Source of the DNA: Microbacterium schleiferi
Lineage (GTDB): Bacteria > Actinomycetota > Actinomycetes > Actinomycetales > Microbacteriaceae
Reading direction: 5' to 3'
Assembly (NCBI RefSeq): GCF_020781975.1
Contig: NZ_JAJGNI010000005.1
Span: forward strand, 1-64,000
DNA: 64,000 nt
Part shown: positions 41,610-51,014 of the stretch, piece by piece
How the letters are laid out: every line of letters starts with the position of its first letter
Position numbering within the stretch: position 1 is the first letter of the stretch
The notes under the pieces: generated by a model
Database searches by the model: none
Told to the model about the DNA's origin: nothing
The model's input: only the letters and a program-made list of their open reading frames with translations
Made by a program: the position numbers and the translations under genes

Positions 41610-44417
41610 TCACTGGCGGCCGCGTGCTGACTCGAAGGCGAATCGGCGGTTGCGTGCAGCAGCAAGGACTCGTCCGATTGCCTTTATCACCTCGATGGCG
41701 AGGAAGCACGCAAGGGCATATCCAATCGCGGTCGCCCATTGCGCGAGGCTTAGCGGGACGGAGCCGAACCACGCATGGAACGGTGGCAGGTAGGTGTATC
41801 CCGTCTGGAGTGCGGCAAGTATGGCGATGGAGATCCAAATCGCGTGATTCCCGGTGAGTGCACGCAGGGTGAAGCTCGATCGGCGTAGGAGGCGAACGTT
41901 GAACAACACGGCCACCTGAGCGACCACGAGTACTGTCACTGCTTCGGCGCGCGCCGTCTCGAGGTCAGCACCGCGAGCGAGTTCGGCGAAGAAGGCAATG
42001 ATCGTCGCGGCTGATACCACAATGCCCATTCCCGCGAGCATGAGCAGCTTTCCTGAGAGGATCGACTCGCCGGCGGACCGGGGTCGTCGTTTCATCGTTC
42101 CGGGCTCGACTGGTTCGTAGGCGAAGGCGAGAGAAAGGGTAACGGCGGTAACGAGGTTCACCCAGAGAATCTGAGTGGGCTGCAGAGGGTCGGGGAAGCC
42201 AACCACGACGGCGGTGAAGACGACCAGGGCTTGCCCGAGTGTCGTGGCGAGGATGAAGACCACGGACTTGCGCAGGTTGTCGTAGACGCGTCTGCCTTCG
42301 CGTACGGCTCGCTCGATGGTGGCGAAGTTGTCATCGGCGAGGACGATGTCGGAGGCGTCTTTGGCGGCTTCTGTTCCCTTCATTCCCATGGCGACGCCGA
42401 CGTCGGCTCGGCTCAGCGCGGGAGCGTCGTTGACTCCGTCACCGGTCATCGCGACCACGCCACCGCGGGACTGGAGTGCAGCGACGATGCGCAGTTTGTG
42501 TTCTGGGCTGGTACGCGCGTACACGTCGACGTCCGCGACGACATCCCGCAGCTGTACGTCGTCCATCCCGTCGATCTCGGCCCCGGTCAGCACTGTCGCG
42601 CCGTCGTCGACGACCCCCATCTCGGCGGCGATGGCATGCGCGGTGCGGGCGTGGTCACCGGTGATCATCTTCACGCTCACGCCGGCCTCCTGGCATTCGG
42701 CGATCGCGGCCGTCGCTTCGGGTCGTGGCGGGTCGGCGATGGCGACGATGCCCAGCAGCACCAGTCCGCGAAGATCCTCAGACTCGACGGTCAGGACATC
42801 CGGTGACACGTCACGACGAGCTGCGGCGAGGACCCGCATTCCCTGCGCGGTGTACTCGTCGACGAGCGCCTGCCACCGGTCGTGCTCCACCGGGTCCTTC
42901 CCTCCGTCGGTGGCTCGCTGGTGCTCGCAAAGGGTGAGCAGACGGTCGGGCGCACCCTTGACGAAGATGACTTGCCTTCCCGCGATCGATCGGTTGAGGG
43001 TGGCCATGTACTTCACGCTGGCTTCGAACGGGATCTCGTCCTGGCGCGCGAAGTCGGAGGCGTCGATGCCAGCCTTGCGACCCAGGGTGATCAGTGCGCC
43101 TTCGGTGGGATCCCCCACGACCCGCCACCCGGCGGTCTCTGTGTGGTCGAGCCGCGCGTCGTTGCACAGGGTGAGCGCGAGCGCCAATTCGCGCAGATCC
43201 GGCATACCCGCGGAATCCAGGTCGCCGTCTCGCAGGATCGCTCCCGTGGGATCGTAGCCTTCGCCGGTGACCGTGTACCGGGCGGCCGCGGTGGTGGCGG
43301 CCCTCACGGTCATCTCGTTCTTGGTCAGCGTGCCGGTCTTGTCGGAGCAGATCACGGTGACCGACCCGAGGGTCTCTACCGCAGCCAGTCGGCGGGTGAT
43401 CGCCCGCTGTGCAGCCATCTGCCGCACGCCCAGTGCAAGGGTGATCGTCACTACCGCCGGCAGCCCCTCCGGCACCGCGGCCACCGCAAATGCGATGGCG
43501 GATGATAGTAGCAACTCCGGGGAGTTCCCGTGCAGGATCGATCCGAGCGCGACCATCACGACGACCAGCACGAGCACGGTGACCGTCAGCTGACGTCCGA
43601 GCCGGTTGATCGAGCGGATGAGCGGGGTGTCCGTGCGCTCGACATCGCGAACCAGCTGCTGGATACGGCCGAGTTCAGTACGGATTCCGGTCGCGGTGAC
43701 CACGGCCACAGCTCGTCCGGCGACCACGATCGATCCGGCGTGTATCATATTGTGCCGGTCGCCGAGGGCGGCATCGTGCGGCACAGTGTCGGTGTGTTTG
43801 GCCGCAGGAACCGCTTCGCCCGTCAGCGCAGCCTCATCTGCCCGCACATCACGCGCTTCGACCAGCCTTGCGTCCGCGGGCGCTCGATCGCCGGCGTGGA
43901 CTCGAATGATATCGCCGAGGACCAGCGTGGCAGCGTCGATGTCATGCCAGCTGCCATCTCGCCGCACGGTGGCGTGCGGCGAGAGCATCTTGCGGATTCC
44001 GCGCAGGGCCTTCTCGGCTTGCCCCTCCTGGACGAACCCGATGATCGCGTTGATAAGTGCGACCGCGAGGATCACCGACGCGTCGATATAGTCACGCGAC
44101 GCGAGCTTGATCACCGCAGCCGCAAGCAGAACGTAGATGATTGCGTTGTTGAACTGCGCCAGGAACCGCAAGACCGGATGCGTCGGCGACGGTTCTGGCA
44201 GACTGTTCGGCCCGAAGTGCGCATGGCGCCGGTCTACCTCCCCCGAGGCGAGCCCCGCACGAGTCGTTTCGAGTCCCTCGAGCACGACACCGGCAGGGTG
44301 ACCATGGGGATCGTTCGGCGAACCCGATGCCGCGGCCGGGTGATGGGTGAGTTCAGCCGGTGTCCGTCCCCGCGGCGCATGAGGCTCCCGAGACCCTTCG
44401 CGGCTCACAGCGGACAT
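41610..44417 (-). CDS. P2-type cation-transporting ATPase (Ca/Mn-like)
   Basis: A 935-residue P-type pump. The order is cation-ATPase N-terminal domain (about 45-110), actuator with ALTGEAVPA, helix 4 AVAAVPEGLPAVVT, phosphorylation site CSDKTGTLTKN (Asp about 359), nucleotide domain (FVKGAPDRLL), and hinge MTGDGVNDAPAL. Ten membrane helices are predicted. PEGLP and the overall layout suit P2A Ca- or Mn-type pumps, but ion choice is not certain. The gene diverges from a universal stress gene, and the two split the hydroxy-acid cluster, suggesting insertion as a module. Confidence 0.92.
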   Translation of the reverse strand: MSAVSREGSREPHAPRGRTPAELTHHPAAASGSPNDPHGHPAGVVLEGLETTRAGLASGEVDRRHAHFGPNSLPEPSPTHPVLRFLAQFNNAIIYVLLAAAVIKLASRDYIDASVILAVALINAIIGFVQEGQAEKALRGIRKMLSPHATVRRDGSWHDIDAATLVLGDIIRVHAGDRAPADARLVEARDVRADEAALTGEAVPAAKHTDTVPHDAALGDRHNMIHAGSIVVAGRAVAVVTATGIRTELGRIQQLVRDVERTDTPLIRSINRLGRQLTVTVLVLVVVMVALGSILHGNSPELLLSSAIAFAVAAVPEGLPAVVTITLALGVRQMAAQRAITRRLAAVETLGSVTVICSDKTGTLTKNEMTVRAATTAAARYTVTGEGYDPTGAILRDGDLDSAGMPDLRELALALTLCNDARLDHTETAGWRVVGDPTEGALITLGRKAGIDASDFARQDEIPFEASVKYMATLNRSIAGRQVIFVKGAPDRLLTLCEHQRATDGGKDPVEHDRWQALVDEYTAQGMRVLAAARRDVSPDVLTVESEDLRGLVLLGIVAIADPPRPEATAAIAECQEAGVSVKMITGDHARTAHAIAAEMGVVDDGATVLTGAEIDGMDDVQLRDVVADVDVYARTSPEHKLRIVAALQSRGGVVAMTGDGVNDAPALSRADVGVAMGMKGTEAAKDASDIVLADDNFATIERAVREGRRVYDNLRKSVVFILATTLGQALVVFTAVVVGFPDPLQPTQILWVNLVTAVTLSLAFAYEPVEPGTMKRRPRSAGESILSGKLLMLAGMGIVVSAATIIAFFAELARGADLETARAEAVTVLVVAQVAVLFNVRLLRRSSFTLRALTGNHAIWISIAILAALQTGYTYLPPFHAWFGSVPLSLAQWATAIGYALACFLAIEVIKAIGRVLAAARNRRFAFESARGRQ

Positions 44418-44487
44418 TTGATTCTGCTCCCGTCACTCCTCGTCCGGGCGTTCCTTCCACCGTGCCAAACCAGGCGGACGTGAGGTA

Positions 44488-44501
44488 GGGCCCATGGTCC
44501 C
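44488..44501. promoter_or_regulatory. DosR/DevR-box-like site between ATPase and usp genes
   Basis: GGGCCCATGGTCCC, followed by a GGTCCC-N7-GGGACC inverted repeat (44496-44514), lies in the 199-bp divergent region. It resembles the mycobacterial DosR box GGGACT-WW-AGTCCC at about 10-11 of 14 positions. DosR-regulated usp and P-type ATPase genes are known in mycobacteria. Confidence 0.4.
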
Positions 44502-44616
44502 CGCCGATGGGACCTCCGCCCCTACCCGAGTGGCGCCCGGCAGGGGATGCTGCGATCAGCAGATCCGGGGCGCGACAGCGCCAACCGGACTCCGGGCCCG
44601 AACAAAGGAGTACGAG

Positions 44617-45459
44617 ATGCAGGAGAAGATCATCGTCGGGGTGACGGATGCTGCCGTATCGCGCCGCGCCGTCGACTGGGCCACCGAGCGGGCGACGATC
44701 AGGGGCGACCGGCTCGAACTGGTGTCGATCGTCGGCGGTGCCGCCGGTGTCATCGGTGAAGGCAACATCATCGATCATGCGCTCGAGCTGACACAGAACA
44801 TGCTGGATGAAGAGGCCGAGCGTGTGCGTGCACGCGGCGTGCCCGCCCGGACACGTGTCGCACGCGGCAAGCCGGTCGAACAGCTCATCGAAGCCTCGAA
44901 GGATGCCGCGCTGCTGGTCATCGGTAGCGACTACCGCGGCCCGCTATCAGGGCCGGCTCGAGGTTCGCACGGGATCCGCATCACCGCCGCCGCACAGTGC
45001 CCCGTGGTCGTCGTGCCCGACCTCGACCTCACTGGCCGGTCCGGGGTGATCGTTGGCGTCGATGGGTCAGACGTTTCCGAGCTCGCTATCGCCTTCGCCG
45101 CCGTCGAAGCAGACCGATCCGGAGAACCGCTCACCGCGGTGAGCAGCTGGTCTCCGGTGGCGCTTCCCCTCTACGTTCGGTCATACCCTGACGACTACCT
45201 CCAGATCATGCAGAAGCTCACCGAGGAAGCGCTCGCGATTTCGATCGCCGGTATTCCGCAGCTGTATCCCGACCTGGACGTGCGCCGCGTGGTCGAGAGG
45301 AGTGATAGTCCGGACACGCTGATCAATCGACTCGCCTCGCAAGCTCGCCTTACCGTCATCGGGTCACATGGCTACGGCCGAGTTGCGCGTTTCCTGCTCG
45401 GGTCCACCAGCCAGCAGGTACTCGCCCGCCTCGCCACGGTGACAGTCGTCGTACGGTGA
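44617..45459 (+). CDS. Universal stress protein, two UspA domains
   Basis: A 280-residue tandem UspA protein (domains about 1-140 and 145-280). The second domain keeps the ATP-binding G-x2-G-x9-G-S motif in GSHGYGRVARFLLGSTS. The first has a degenerate version around GSDYRGPLSGPARGSHGI. AAAGGAG precedes the ATG at 44617. It diverges from the P-type ATPase across a palindrome-rich promoter, the layout of dormancy or hypoxia genes in other actinobacteria. Confidence 0.92.
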   Translation: MQEKIIVGVTDAAVSRRAVDWATERATIRGDRLELVSIVGGAAGVIGEGNIIDHALELTQNMLDEEAERVRARGVPARTRVARGKPVEQLIEASKDAALLVIGSDYRGPLSGPARGSHGIRITAAAQCPVVVVPDLDLTGRSGVIVGVDGSDVSELAIAFAAVEADRSGEPLTAVSSWSPVALPLYVRSYPDDYLQIMQKLTEEALAISIAGIPQLYPDLDVRRVVERSDSPDTLINRLASQARLTVIGSHGYGRVARFLLGSTSQQVLARLATVTVVVR

Positions 45460-45520
45460 ACAGACCGCGCTGGAGGCGCAGGTCAATCCGGAGGTCGCCT
45501 GAGCGCGGCTGACAGCGCCT

Positions 45521-45562
45521 GTTGCGGCAGCCCGGGCGGTCTCAGCCGCGGGCTGCCGCAAC
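45521..45562. terminator. Bidirectional terminator between usp and iclR
   Basis: A perfect 14-bp stem (45521-45534 with 45549-45562) lies between the convergent genes. The right arm covers the last codons of the IclR gene. No strong T run is present. Confidence 0.65.
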
Positions 45563-46327
45563 CCGCGTTGTGAGCTGATGCGCGTGGGCAAGCAGGACGC
45601 GGCCGAGTTCGGGTAATCGGTCGGGCCCAAAACGGAACTCGACTCCCGTGAGACTCAACGCCCACTGCGGGTGCCCTTCGCGTGTGAAAACAGCGGCCCC
45701 GACGCCGAAGCTTCCTTCGACGATCAGGCCCGGGTTGACGGCGTACCCGCGCTCGTGAGTCTCGCGCAGACGGCCCCGAAGCCGCGTCGGGGCGTGAGCG
45801 GCACCCCACCGCTCCGGGAGCTCAGGATGCCGCTCGAAGTATGCGTCCACATCGTGGTCTGGAAGGAAGGAGAGGATCGCGAGCCCCGCCGACGCGACGC
45901 CCAGGGGAAAGCGCACACCCTCGGACAGTACGAAGGATCGGATGGGAAAGCTCCCCTCCTCGCGCAACAGACACACTGTCTCGTCGCCGCGTCGCACCGA
46001 GAGGAAGGCGCTTTCTTCGGTGCGGACGGCGAGCGAGCGCACGATGTCGCGAGCGAGGCTCGTGATGTCGTACCGGGATGCTGCGGCCGTACCCATCAGG
46101 TAGAGCTCGGGCCCCGGCATCCAGGTGCCGAGTGCTTCGTCCTGGTCGACAAGCCCTTCGTGGCGCAGCGCCGTGAGGAGTCGGTGGGTCGTCGGGCGGG
46201 TGAGATCCGCCCGACGGGCCAGCTCCGAAACGGTGAGGCCCGCAGCGCCTCCTGCCGACACCAAGCGCAGCAGAGATGCCGCGCGCGCGATTGCCTGCGC
46301 GCCCGGTACGGAGGGAGGGCTGTCCAT
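45542..46327 (-). CDS. IclR-family transcriptional regulator
   Basis: A 261-residue IclR regulator. The N-terminal winged helix (about 10-70) includes LTVSELARRADLTRPTTHRLL. The effector domain follows, with SVRRGDETVCLLREEG and AVNPGLIVEGSFGVGAAV. The ATG at 46327 (MDSPPSVPG) is chosen. It diverges from the CoA-transferase/thiolase genes, a classic arrangement for control of oxoacid catabolism, and a 9-bp inverted repeat lies in the shared promoter. Confidence 0.92.
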   Translation of the reverse strand: MDSPPSVPGAQAIARAASLLRLVSAGGAAGLTVSELARRADLTRPTTHRLLTALRHEGLVDQDEALGTWMPGPELYLMGTAAASRYDITSLARDIVRSLAVRTEESAFLSVRRGDETVCLLREEGSFPIRSFVLSEGVRFPLGVASAGLAILSFLPDHDVDAYFERHPELPERWGAAHAPTRLRGRLRETHERGYAVNPGLIVEGSFGVGAAVFTREGHPQWALSLTGVEFRFGPDRLPELGRVLLAHAHQLTTRVAAARG

Positions 46328-46360
46328 GATGTGGACGGTAGTCGTGGTGATGTCCACATC
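46328..46360. promoter_or_regulatory. Candidate IclR operator
   Basis: GATGTGGAC (46328-46336) and GTCCACATC (46352-46360) form a perfect inverted repeat with a 15-bp spacer directly upstream of iclR, in the divergent promoter region. Confidence 0.55.
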
Positions 46361-46467
46361 GCAAGCGGATGCTGGCGTCGGCGGGCGCCAGGCGGAGACG
46401 ATGGTGGTGCGGCGAGCCATTCATGATGCGCCCCGCACCCGAACCGGCAGACCGAAGGAGTTCATCC

Positions 46468-47247
46468 GTGATCGACAAGACGTGGGAGTCGCCGGCCGCA
46501 GCCGTGGCCGACATCCCCGACGGCGCTACCCTCGCCGTCGGCGGGTTCGGACTGTCGGGCAACCCGATGGCATTGATCGAGGCGCTGCACGCGCGCGGCG
46601 TCGGCGACCTGTCGATCGTGTCCAACAACTGCGGGGTGGATGACTGGGGCCTGGGCATCCTGCTCGCCGACAAGCGCATCCGCAAGATGACCTCGTCGTA
46701 CGTGGGCGAGAACAAGGAGTTCGAGCGGCAGTTCCTCTCTGGCGAACTCGAGCTCGAGTTGACGCCGCAGGGCACGCTCGCCGAGAAGCTCCGCGCGGGC
46801 GGCGCCGGGATCGCCGCCTTCTACACGCAGACCGGCGTGGGGACCCAGGTAGCCGAGGGTGGATTGCCTCGGCGCTATGACGGGTCAGGCGGCGTGGCCG
46901 TCGCTTCGCCGGTGAAGGATGTCCGCACCTTCGAGGTGTCGGGGCGCGAGCGCGAGTATGTGCTCGAGGAAGCGATCGTCACCGACTACGCCCTCGTCCA
47001 CGCGCTGCGTGGTGACCGTCACGGCAACCTCGTCTTCAACAAGGCAGCTCGAAACTTCAACCCCCTCGCGGCGATGGCCGGCCGCATCTGCATCGTGCAG
47101 GTCGAGGAGCTGGTCGAGCCGGGCCAGATCGACCCGGATGCCGTGCACCTGCCCGGCGTCTACGTTCACCGCATCGTCGAGGTCGGTTCCGACATCGAAA
47201 AGCGCATCGAGCGACGCACCGTCTCGGTGACCCCGGAAGGAGCCTGA
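46468..47247 (+). CDS. 3-oxoacid CoA-transferase subunit A
   Basis: A 259-residue alpha subunit that moves CoA from succinyl-CoA to a 3-oxoacid (acetoacetate or 3-oxoadipate). [16 protein letters not shown] is the CoA-transferase glycine loop, and [20 protein letters not shown] is the subunit-A signature. GAAGGAG precedes the GTG at 46468. The beta subunit begins 2 bp after the stop. The nearby dehydrogenase favours acetoacetate, but PcaI is not excluded. Confidence 0.9.
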   Translation: MIDKTWESPAAAVADIPDGATLAVGGFGLSGNPMALIEALHARGVGDLSIVSNNCGVDDWGLGILLADKRIRKMTSSYVGENKEFERQFLSGELELELTPQGTLAEKLRAGGAGIAAFYTQTGVGTQVAEGGLPRRYDGSGGVAVASPVKDVRTFEVSGREREYVLEEAIVTDYALVHALRGDRHGNLVFNKAARNFNPLAAMAGRICIVQVEELVEPGQIDPDAVHLPGVYVHRIVEVGSDIEKRIERRTVSVTPEGA

Positions 47248-47248
47248 G

Positions 47249-47902
47249 ATGGCACTCACCCGCAATGAGATGGCTGCCCGCGCCGCCCAGGAGCTCGCCG
47301 ACGGCGCCTACGTCAATCTGGGGATCGGACTGCCGACCCTCGTGCCCAACTACGTTCCCGACGGCGTCACCGTCGTGCTGCAATCCGAGAACGGCATCCT
47401 GGGCGTCGGTCCCTACCCGCAGGAAGATGACGTCGACCCCGACCTCATCAACGCCGGGAAAGAGACGGTGACGACCCTGCCGGGCGCCGCGTTCTTCGAT
47501 TCCGCGACGAGCTTCGGCATGATCCGTGGCGGCAAGATCGATGCCGCCATCCTCGGTGCGATGCAGGTGTCGGCCTCCGGAGATCTTGCCAACTGGATGA
47601 TCCCCGGAAAGATGGTCAAGGGCCCCGGCGGCGCGATGGATCTCGTGCACGGTGCAGCGAAGGTGATCGTCCTCATGGAGCACGTCGCCAAAGATGGCAC
47701 GCCGAAGATCGTCAACGACTGTTCGCTGCCGCTGACGGGCAAAGGCGTCGTCGACCGCATCATCACCGACCTCGCGGTTCTCGACGTGACACCCGAGGGC
47801 CTCGTCCTCGTCGAGCTCGCGCCGGGCGTCAGCGTTGCGGATGTCGCGGCTGCGACAGAGCCCGAGATCACCGTTTCGAGCGACCTTAAGGTGGAGGCAT
47901 GA
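47249..47902 (+). CDS. 3-oxoacid CoA-transferase subunit B
   Basis: A 217-residue beta subunit. The catalytic glutamate that forms the enzyme-CoA thioester is in [12 protein letters not shown] (Glu47). [15 protein letters not shown] and [14 protein letters not shown] are typical of the subunit. It acts as a heteromer with the A subunit in the cytosol. The stop overlaps the thiolase ATG (ATGA). Confidence 0.92.
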   Translation: MALTRNEMAARAAQELADGAYVNLGIGLPTLVPNYVPDGVTVVLQSENGILGVGPYPQEDDVDPDLINAGKETVTTLPGAAFFDSATSFGMIRGGKIDAAILGAMQVSASGDLANWMIPGKMVKGPGGAMDLVHGAAKVIVLMEHVAKDGTPKIVNDCSLPLTGKGVVDRIITDLAVLDVTPEGLVLVELAPGVSVADVAAATEPEITVSSDLKVEA

Positions 47903-49083
47903 ACCACGAGGATGTCGTCATCGTCGGTGCCGCGCGCACCCCGCAGGGCCGGTTGAAGGGGCAGCTGTCATCGCTGCCGTCCACGGTGCTCGGCAGCATC
48001 GCGATCCGCGGCGCGCTTGAGAAAGCCGGGATCAGCCCCGAGGCCGTCGATGCGGTTCTGGTCGGGCAGGTGCTGCCCGCGGGCGCGGGTCAGAACCCCG
48101 CGCGCCAGGCGGCGATCGGCGCGGGCATCGGTTGGGATGTGCACGCATCCTCGATCAACAAGGTGTGCCTGTCGGGCCTCACCGCTGTCATCGATGCCGC
48201 CCGCATGGTGCGCCTCGGCGATGCCCGGGTCGTCGTAGCGGCGGGCATGGAGTCGATGTCGCAGGCACCGCATCTGCTCATGGGCTCGCGCGAGGGCTGG
48301 TCGTACGGATCGATCGAGGTGCTCGACCACATGGCTCACGATGGCCTCACCGACGCCTTCGACCGCGAGAGCATGGGCGGCTCCACCGAGCGCCACAACG
48401 CCCGTTACGAGGTCACGCGCGAAGACCAGGATGCCGTTGCCGCTCGCTCCCATCAGCGCGCGGCAGCCGCGTGGGAAGCCGACGTGTTCGCCGACGAAAT
48501 CGTGCCCGTCGAGATTCCGCAGCGCAAGGGCGACCCGAAACTGGTGACCCGCGACGAGGGCATCCGTCCCGAGACGACTGTCGACACCCTCGCGGGGCTT
48601 CGCCCGGCGTTCTCGAAGGACGGCACGATCACGGCGGGCAACTCGTCACAGATCTCCGATGGCGCGTCGGCAGTGATCGTCACGAGCCGAGCGCACGCGG
48701 ACGAGAACGGCTGGCCGGTCCTTGCCGTCCTCGGGTCGGCGGGTCAGGTCGCGGGCCCCGACAACACCCTTCACGCCCAGCCCGCGCGGGCGATCCTCGC
48801 CGCCTGCGAGCGGGAGGGGATCGCCGCCGCCGATCTGGACTTCGTCGAGATCAACGAAGCGTTCGGTGCCGTGGTTGCGCGCTCGCAGGCAGAACTCGGA
48901 CTTCCCGACGACGTCGTCAACATCCACGGCGGCGGCATCGCTATCGGTCACCCGATCGGGGCCTCGGGCAATCGACTTGTGGTTCATGCCGTCCACGAGC
49001 TGCTGCATCGCGGGAGCGGCACGGCAGCTGTCGCGCTGTGCGGTGGCGGTGGCCAGGGTGACGCGCTGATCCTCAAGCGCTGA
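47899..49083 (+). CDS. Acetyl-CoA C-acyltransferase (thiolase)
   Basis: A 394-residue thiolase that cleaves acetoacetyl-CoA (or 3-oxoadipyl-CoA) with CoA. The acyl-binding Cys90 is in [12 protein letters not shown]. The His motif is [10 protein letters not shown], and the second Cys is in [23 protein letters not shown] is the usual conserved segment. It is the last gene of the IclR-controlled run and would finish conversion of acetoacetyl-CoA to two acetyl-CoA. Confidence 0.93.
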   Translation: MNHEDVVIVGAARTPQGRLKGQLSSLPSTVLGSIAIRGALEKAGISPEAVDAVLVGQVLPAGAGQNPARQAAIGAGIGWDVHASSINKVCLSGLTAVIDAARMVRLGDARVVVAAGMESMSQAPHLLMGSREGWSYGSIEVLDHMAHDGLTDAFDRESMGGSTERHNARYEVTREDQDAVAARSHQRAAAAWEADVFADEIVPVEIPQRKGDPKLVTRDEGIRPETTVDTLAGLRPAFSKDGTITAGNSSQISDGASAVIVTSRAHADENGWPVLAVLGSAGQVAGPDNTLHAQPARAILAACEREGIAAADLDFVEINEAFGAVVARSQAELGLPDDVVNIHGGGIAIGHPIGASGNRLVVHAVHELLHRGSGTAAVALCGGGGQGDALILKR

Positions 49084-49119
49084 GCGAACCCTGTCACGCA
49101 ACCAACGCCGACATGCGAT

Positions 49120-49149
49120 GAGCGGATGCCGCAGTTTCGGCATCCGCTC
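49120..49149. terminator. Bidirectional terminator after the thiolase gene
   Basis: GAGCGGATGCCG (49120-49131) pairs perfectly with CGGCATCCGCTC (49138-49149) around a 6-nt loop, between convergent genes. Confidence 0.78.
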
Positions 49150-49163
49150 GGTCGTTCCCGCGG

Positions 49164-49391
49164 CTAGTCTTCGAGGCGTCGCGCGGCGGGGGAGTCGGCC
49201 GGAACGGGCTTTCCCTGGTCGATGCGACGCATGTCGACGATCGCGCCGATCGCCAGAGCAACGGTGATGCCCCAGTTGATCCACGCCAGCGCGGTACGCC
49301 AGGTGAAGGTGTCCTCCCGGAGCGCGCGAAGGAGCGAGAAGCCTGAGATGACTGCTCCGATGATGCCGGTGCCAAAGAGGTACTTGCCCAT
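49164..49391 (-). CDS. Small two-helix membrane protein
   Basis: A 75-residue protein with two predicted membrane segments (about 5-25, GTGIIGAVISGFSLL, and about 37-57, INWGITVALAIGAIV) joined by a short charged loop. No family is recognised. The ATG at 49391 (MGKYLFGTG) begins at the first helix. It diverges from otsA. Confidence 0.7.
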   Translation of the reverse strand: MGKYLFGTGIIGAVISGFSLLRALREDTFTWRTALAWINWGITVALAIGAIVDMRRIDQGKPVPADSPAARRLED

Positions 49392-49496
49392 GCGAACCAC
49401 GCTACACATCAGCTCGCCGCTGTCCACCCCCGGGGGTCAACCCGGCGAAGCGACTAGCCTGGAAGTGCCCGCGTCCGCCATTGTGAAGGAGCTCGC

Positions 49497-50891
49497 GTGT
49501 CGCAAGCTGATTTCGTCGTCGTAGCCAACCGCCTCCCTGTGGACCGTGATGACGACGGCGGATGGCGGCGTTCTCCCGGTGGTCTGGTCACAGCGCTCGA
49601 GCCCGTGATGCGCAAGACCGAGGGTGCCTGGGTCGGGTGGGCCGGCAAGCCGGGGCTCGAACTGGAACCCTTCGACTTCGAAGGCACACATCTCGTCCCC
49701 ATTACTCTCAGCGCCGACGAGGTGCAGAACTACTACGAGGGGTTCTCGAACGACACGATCTGGCCGCTGTATCACGACGTGATCGCCGCGCCGCGGTATC
49801 GCCGCGTGTGGTGGGATGCCTACGTCGACGTCAACCGACGGTTCGCTGAAGCTTCGGCCACCGCAGCCGCCGAGGGCGCGACGGTCTGGGTTCAGGACTA
49901 CCAGCTGCAACTCGTGCCGGCGATGCTGCGCCGGATGCGTCCCGACCTCACGATCGGCTACTTCCACCACATCCCGTTCCCGGCATACGGCCTGTTTTCG
50001 CAGCTGCCGTGGCGTCGACAGGTCATCGAAGGACTCCTCGGCGCGGATGTCGTCGGGTTCCAGCGGGTGGCGGATGCCGGCAACTTCGCCCGGGCCGTCA
50101 GGCGCCAGTTCCACTACACGACCAAGGCCTCGGGCATCACGGTTCCCCTCGAGGACGGCAGTACGCGAAACGTCCTCGCGAAGGCGTACCCGATCTCGAT
50201 CGACGCGGAGTCGTACATCGAGCTCGCGCAGCGCCCCGACATCCAAGCCCGTGCCAAGGAGATCCGCGAGAGCCTCGGCAACCCCAAGACCGTGATGCTC
50301 GGGGTCGACCGGCTCGACTACACCAAGGGCATCCGACACCGCCTCAAGGCGTTCGGTGAGCTCCTCGAAGACGGCAGACTCAGCGTCGAAGACGCGACCC
50401 TCGTGCAGGTCGCAAGCCCCAGCCGCGAACGGGTGGAGGCCTACATCCAACTGCGCGACGAGATCGAACTGACGGTCGGGCGCATCAATGGCGACTTCGA
50501 CACGATGGACCACACCGCCATCCGGTACCTGCACCAGGCCTTCCCGCGCGAAGAGATGGTCGCGCTGTACCTGGCCGCCGACGTCATGCTCGTGACGGCG
50601 CTGCGCGACGGTATGAACCTCGTCGCGAAGGAATATGTCGCCAGCCGCATCGACAACCGCGGGGTGCTGCTGCTGAGCGAGTTCGCCGGGGCTGCCGACG
50701 AGTTGGGGTCGGCGATCCGCATCAACCCCCACGACATCGACGGTATGAAGGATGCCATCATGCGCGCCGTCGAGATGCCGGGGACCGAACAGGGCCGCCG
50801 GATGCGCACGCTTCGCCGCCGCGTGCTCGATCACGACGTGAGCGACTGGTCCAAGTCCTTCCTCGAGGCTCTCGCGGCGGCGAAGCGCTAA
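49497..50891 (+). CDS. otsA: Trehalose-6-phosphate synthase
   Basis: A 464-residue GT20 glycosyltransferase that joins UDP- or ADP-glucose to glucose-6-phosphate. Family motifs are VVANRLPVDR, WVGWAGK, VWVQDYQLQLVP, YFHHIPFP, the donor-site GVDRLDYTKGI, and ALRDGMNLVAKEY. The GTG at 49497 starts right before the first strand. otsB follows after a 123-bp spacer filled with 20-bp repeats. Together they make trehalose for osmotic and desiccation tolerance. Confidence 0.96.
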   Translation: MSQADFVVVANRLPVDRDDDGGWRRSPGGLVTALEPVMRKTEGAWVGWAGKPGLELEPFDFEGTHLVPITLSADEVQNYYEGFSNDTIWPLYHDVIAAPRYRRVWWDAYVDVNRRFAEASATAAAEGATVWVQDYQLQLVPAMLRRMRPDLTIGYFHHIPFPAYGLFSQLPWRRQVIEGLLGADVVGFQRVADAGNFARAVRRQFHYTTKASGITVPLEDGSTRNVLAKAYPISIDAESYIELAQRPDIQARAKEIRESLGNPKTVMLGVDRLDYTKGIRHRLKAFGELLEDGRLSVEDATLVQVASPSRERVEAYIQLRDEIELTVGRINGDFDTMDHTAIRYLHQAFPREEMVALYLAADVMLVTALRDGMNLVAKEYVASRIDNRGVLLLSEFAGAADELGSAIRINPHDIDGMKDAIMRAVEMPGTEQGRRMRTLRRRVLDHDVSDWSKSFLEALAAAKR

Positions 50892-50893
50892 CC

Positions 50894-50984
50894 GCGAGTT
50901 GTCCTTCCCCCATGCGAGTTGTCCTTCCTGACCGCGAGTTGTCCCTCCCTCACGCGAGTTGTCCTTCCTGACCGCGAGTTGTCC
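50894..50984. repeat. 20-bp tandem repeat, five copies, in the otsA-otsB spacer
   Basis: GCGAGTTGTCC occurs at 50894, 50914, 50934, 50954 and 50974, an exact 20-bp period. The 9 bp between copies are pyrimidine-rich and vary. The array starts 2 bp after the otsA stop and ends 30 bp before the otsB ATG. No insertion-sequence or CRISPR features accompany it. Confidence 0.9.
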
Positions 50985-51014
50985 CGCCCGATCACCCGAA
51001 CGGAAAGAACCGAG

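Noticed and set aside
50894..50984. Possible CRISPR array
   Set aside because: The unit is 20 bp with 9-bp variable parts. There are no spacer-length unique segments and no cas genes.
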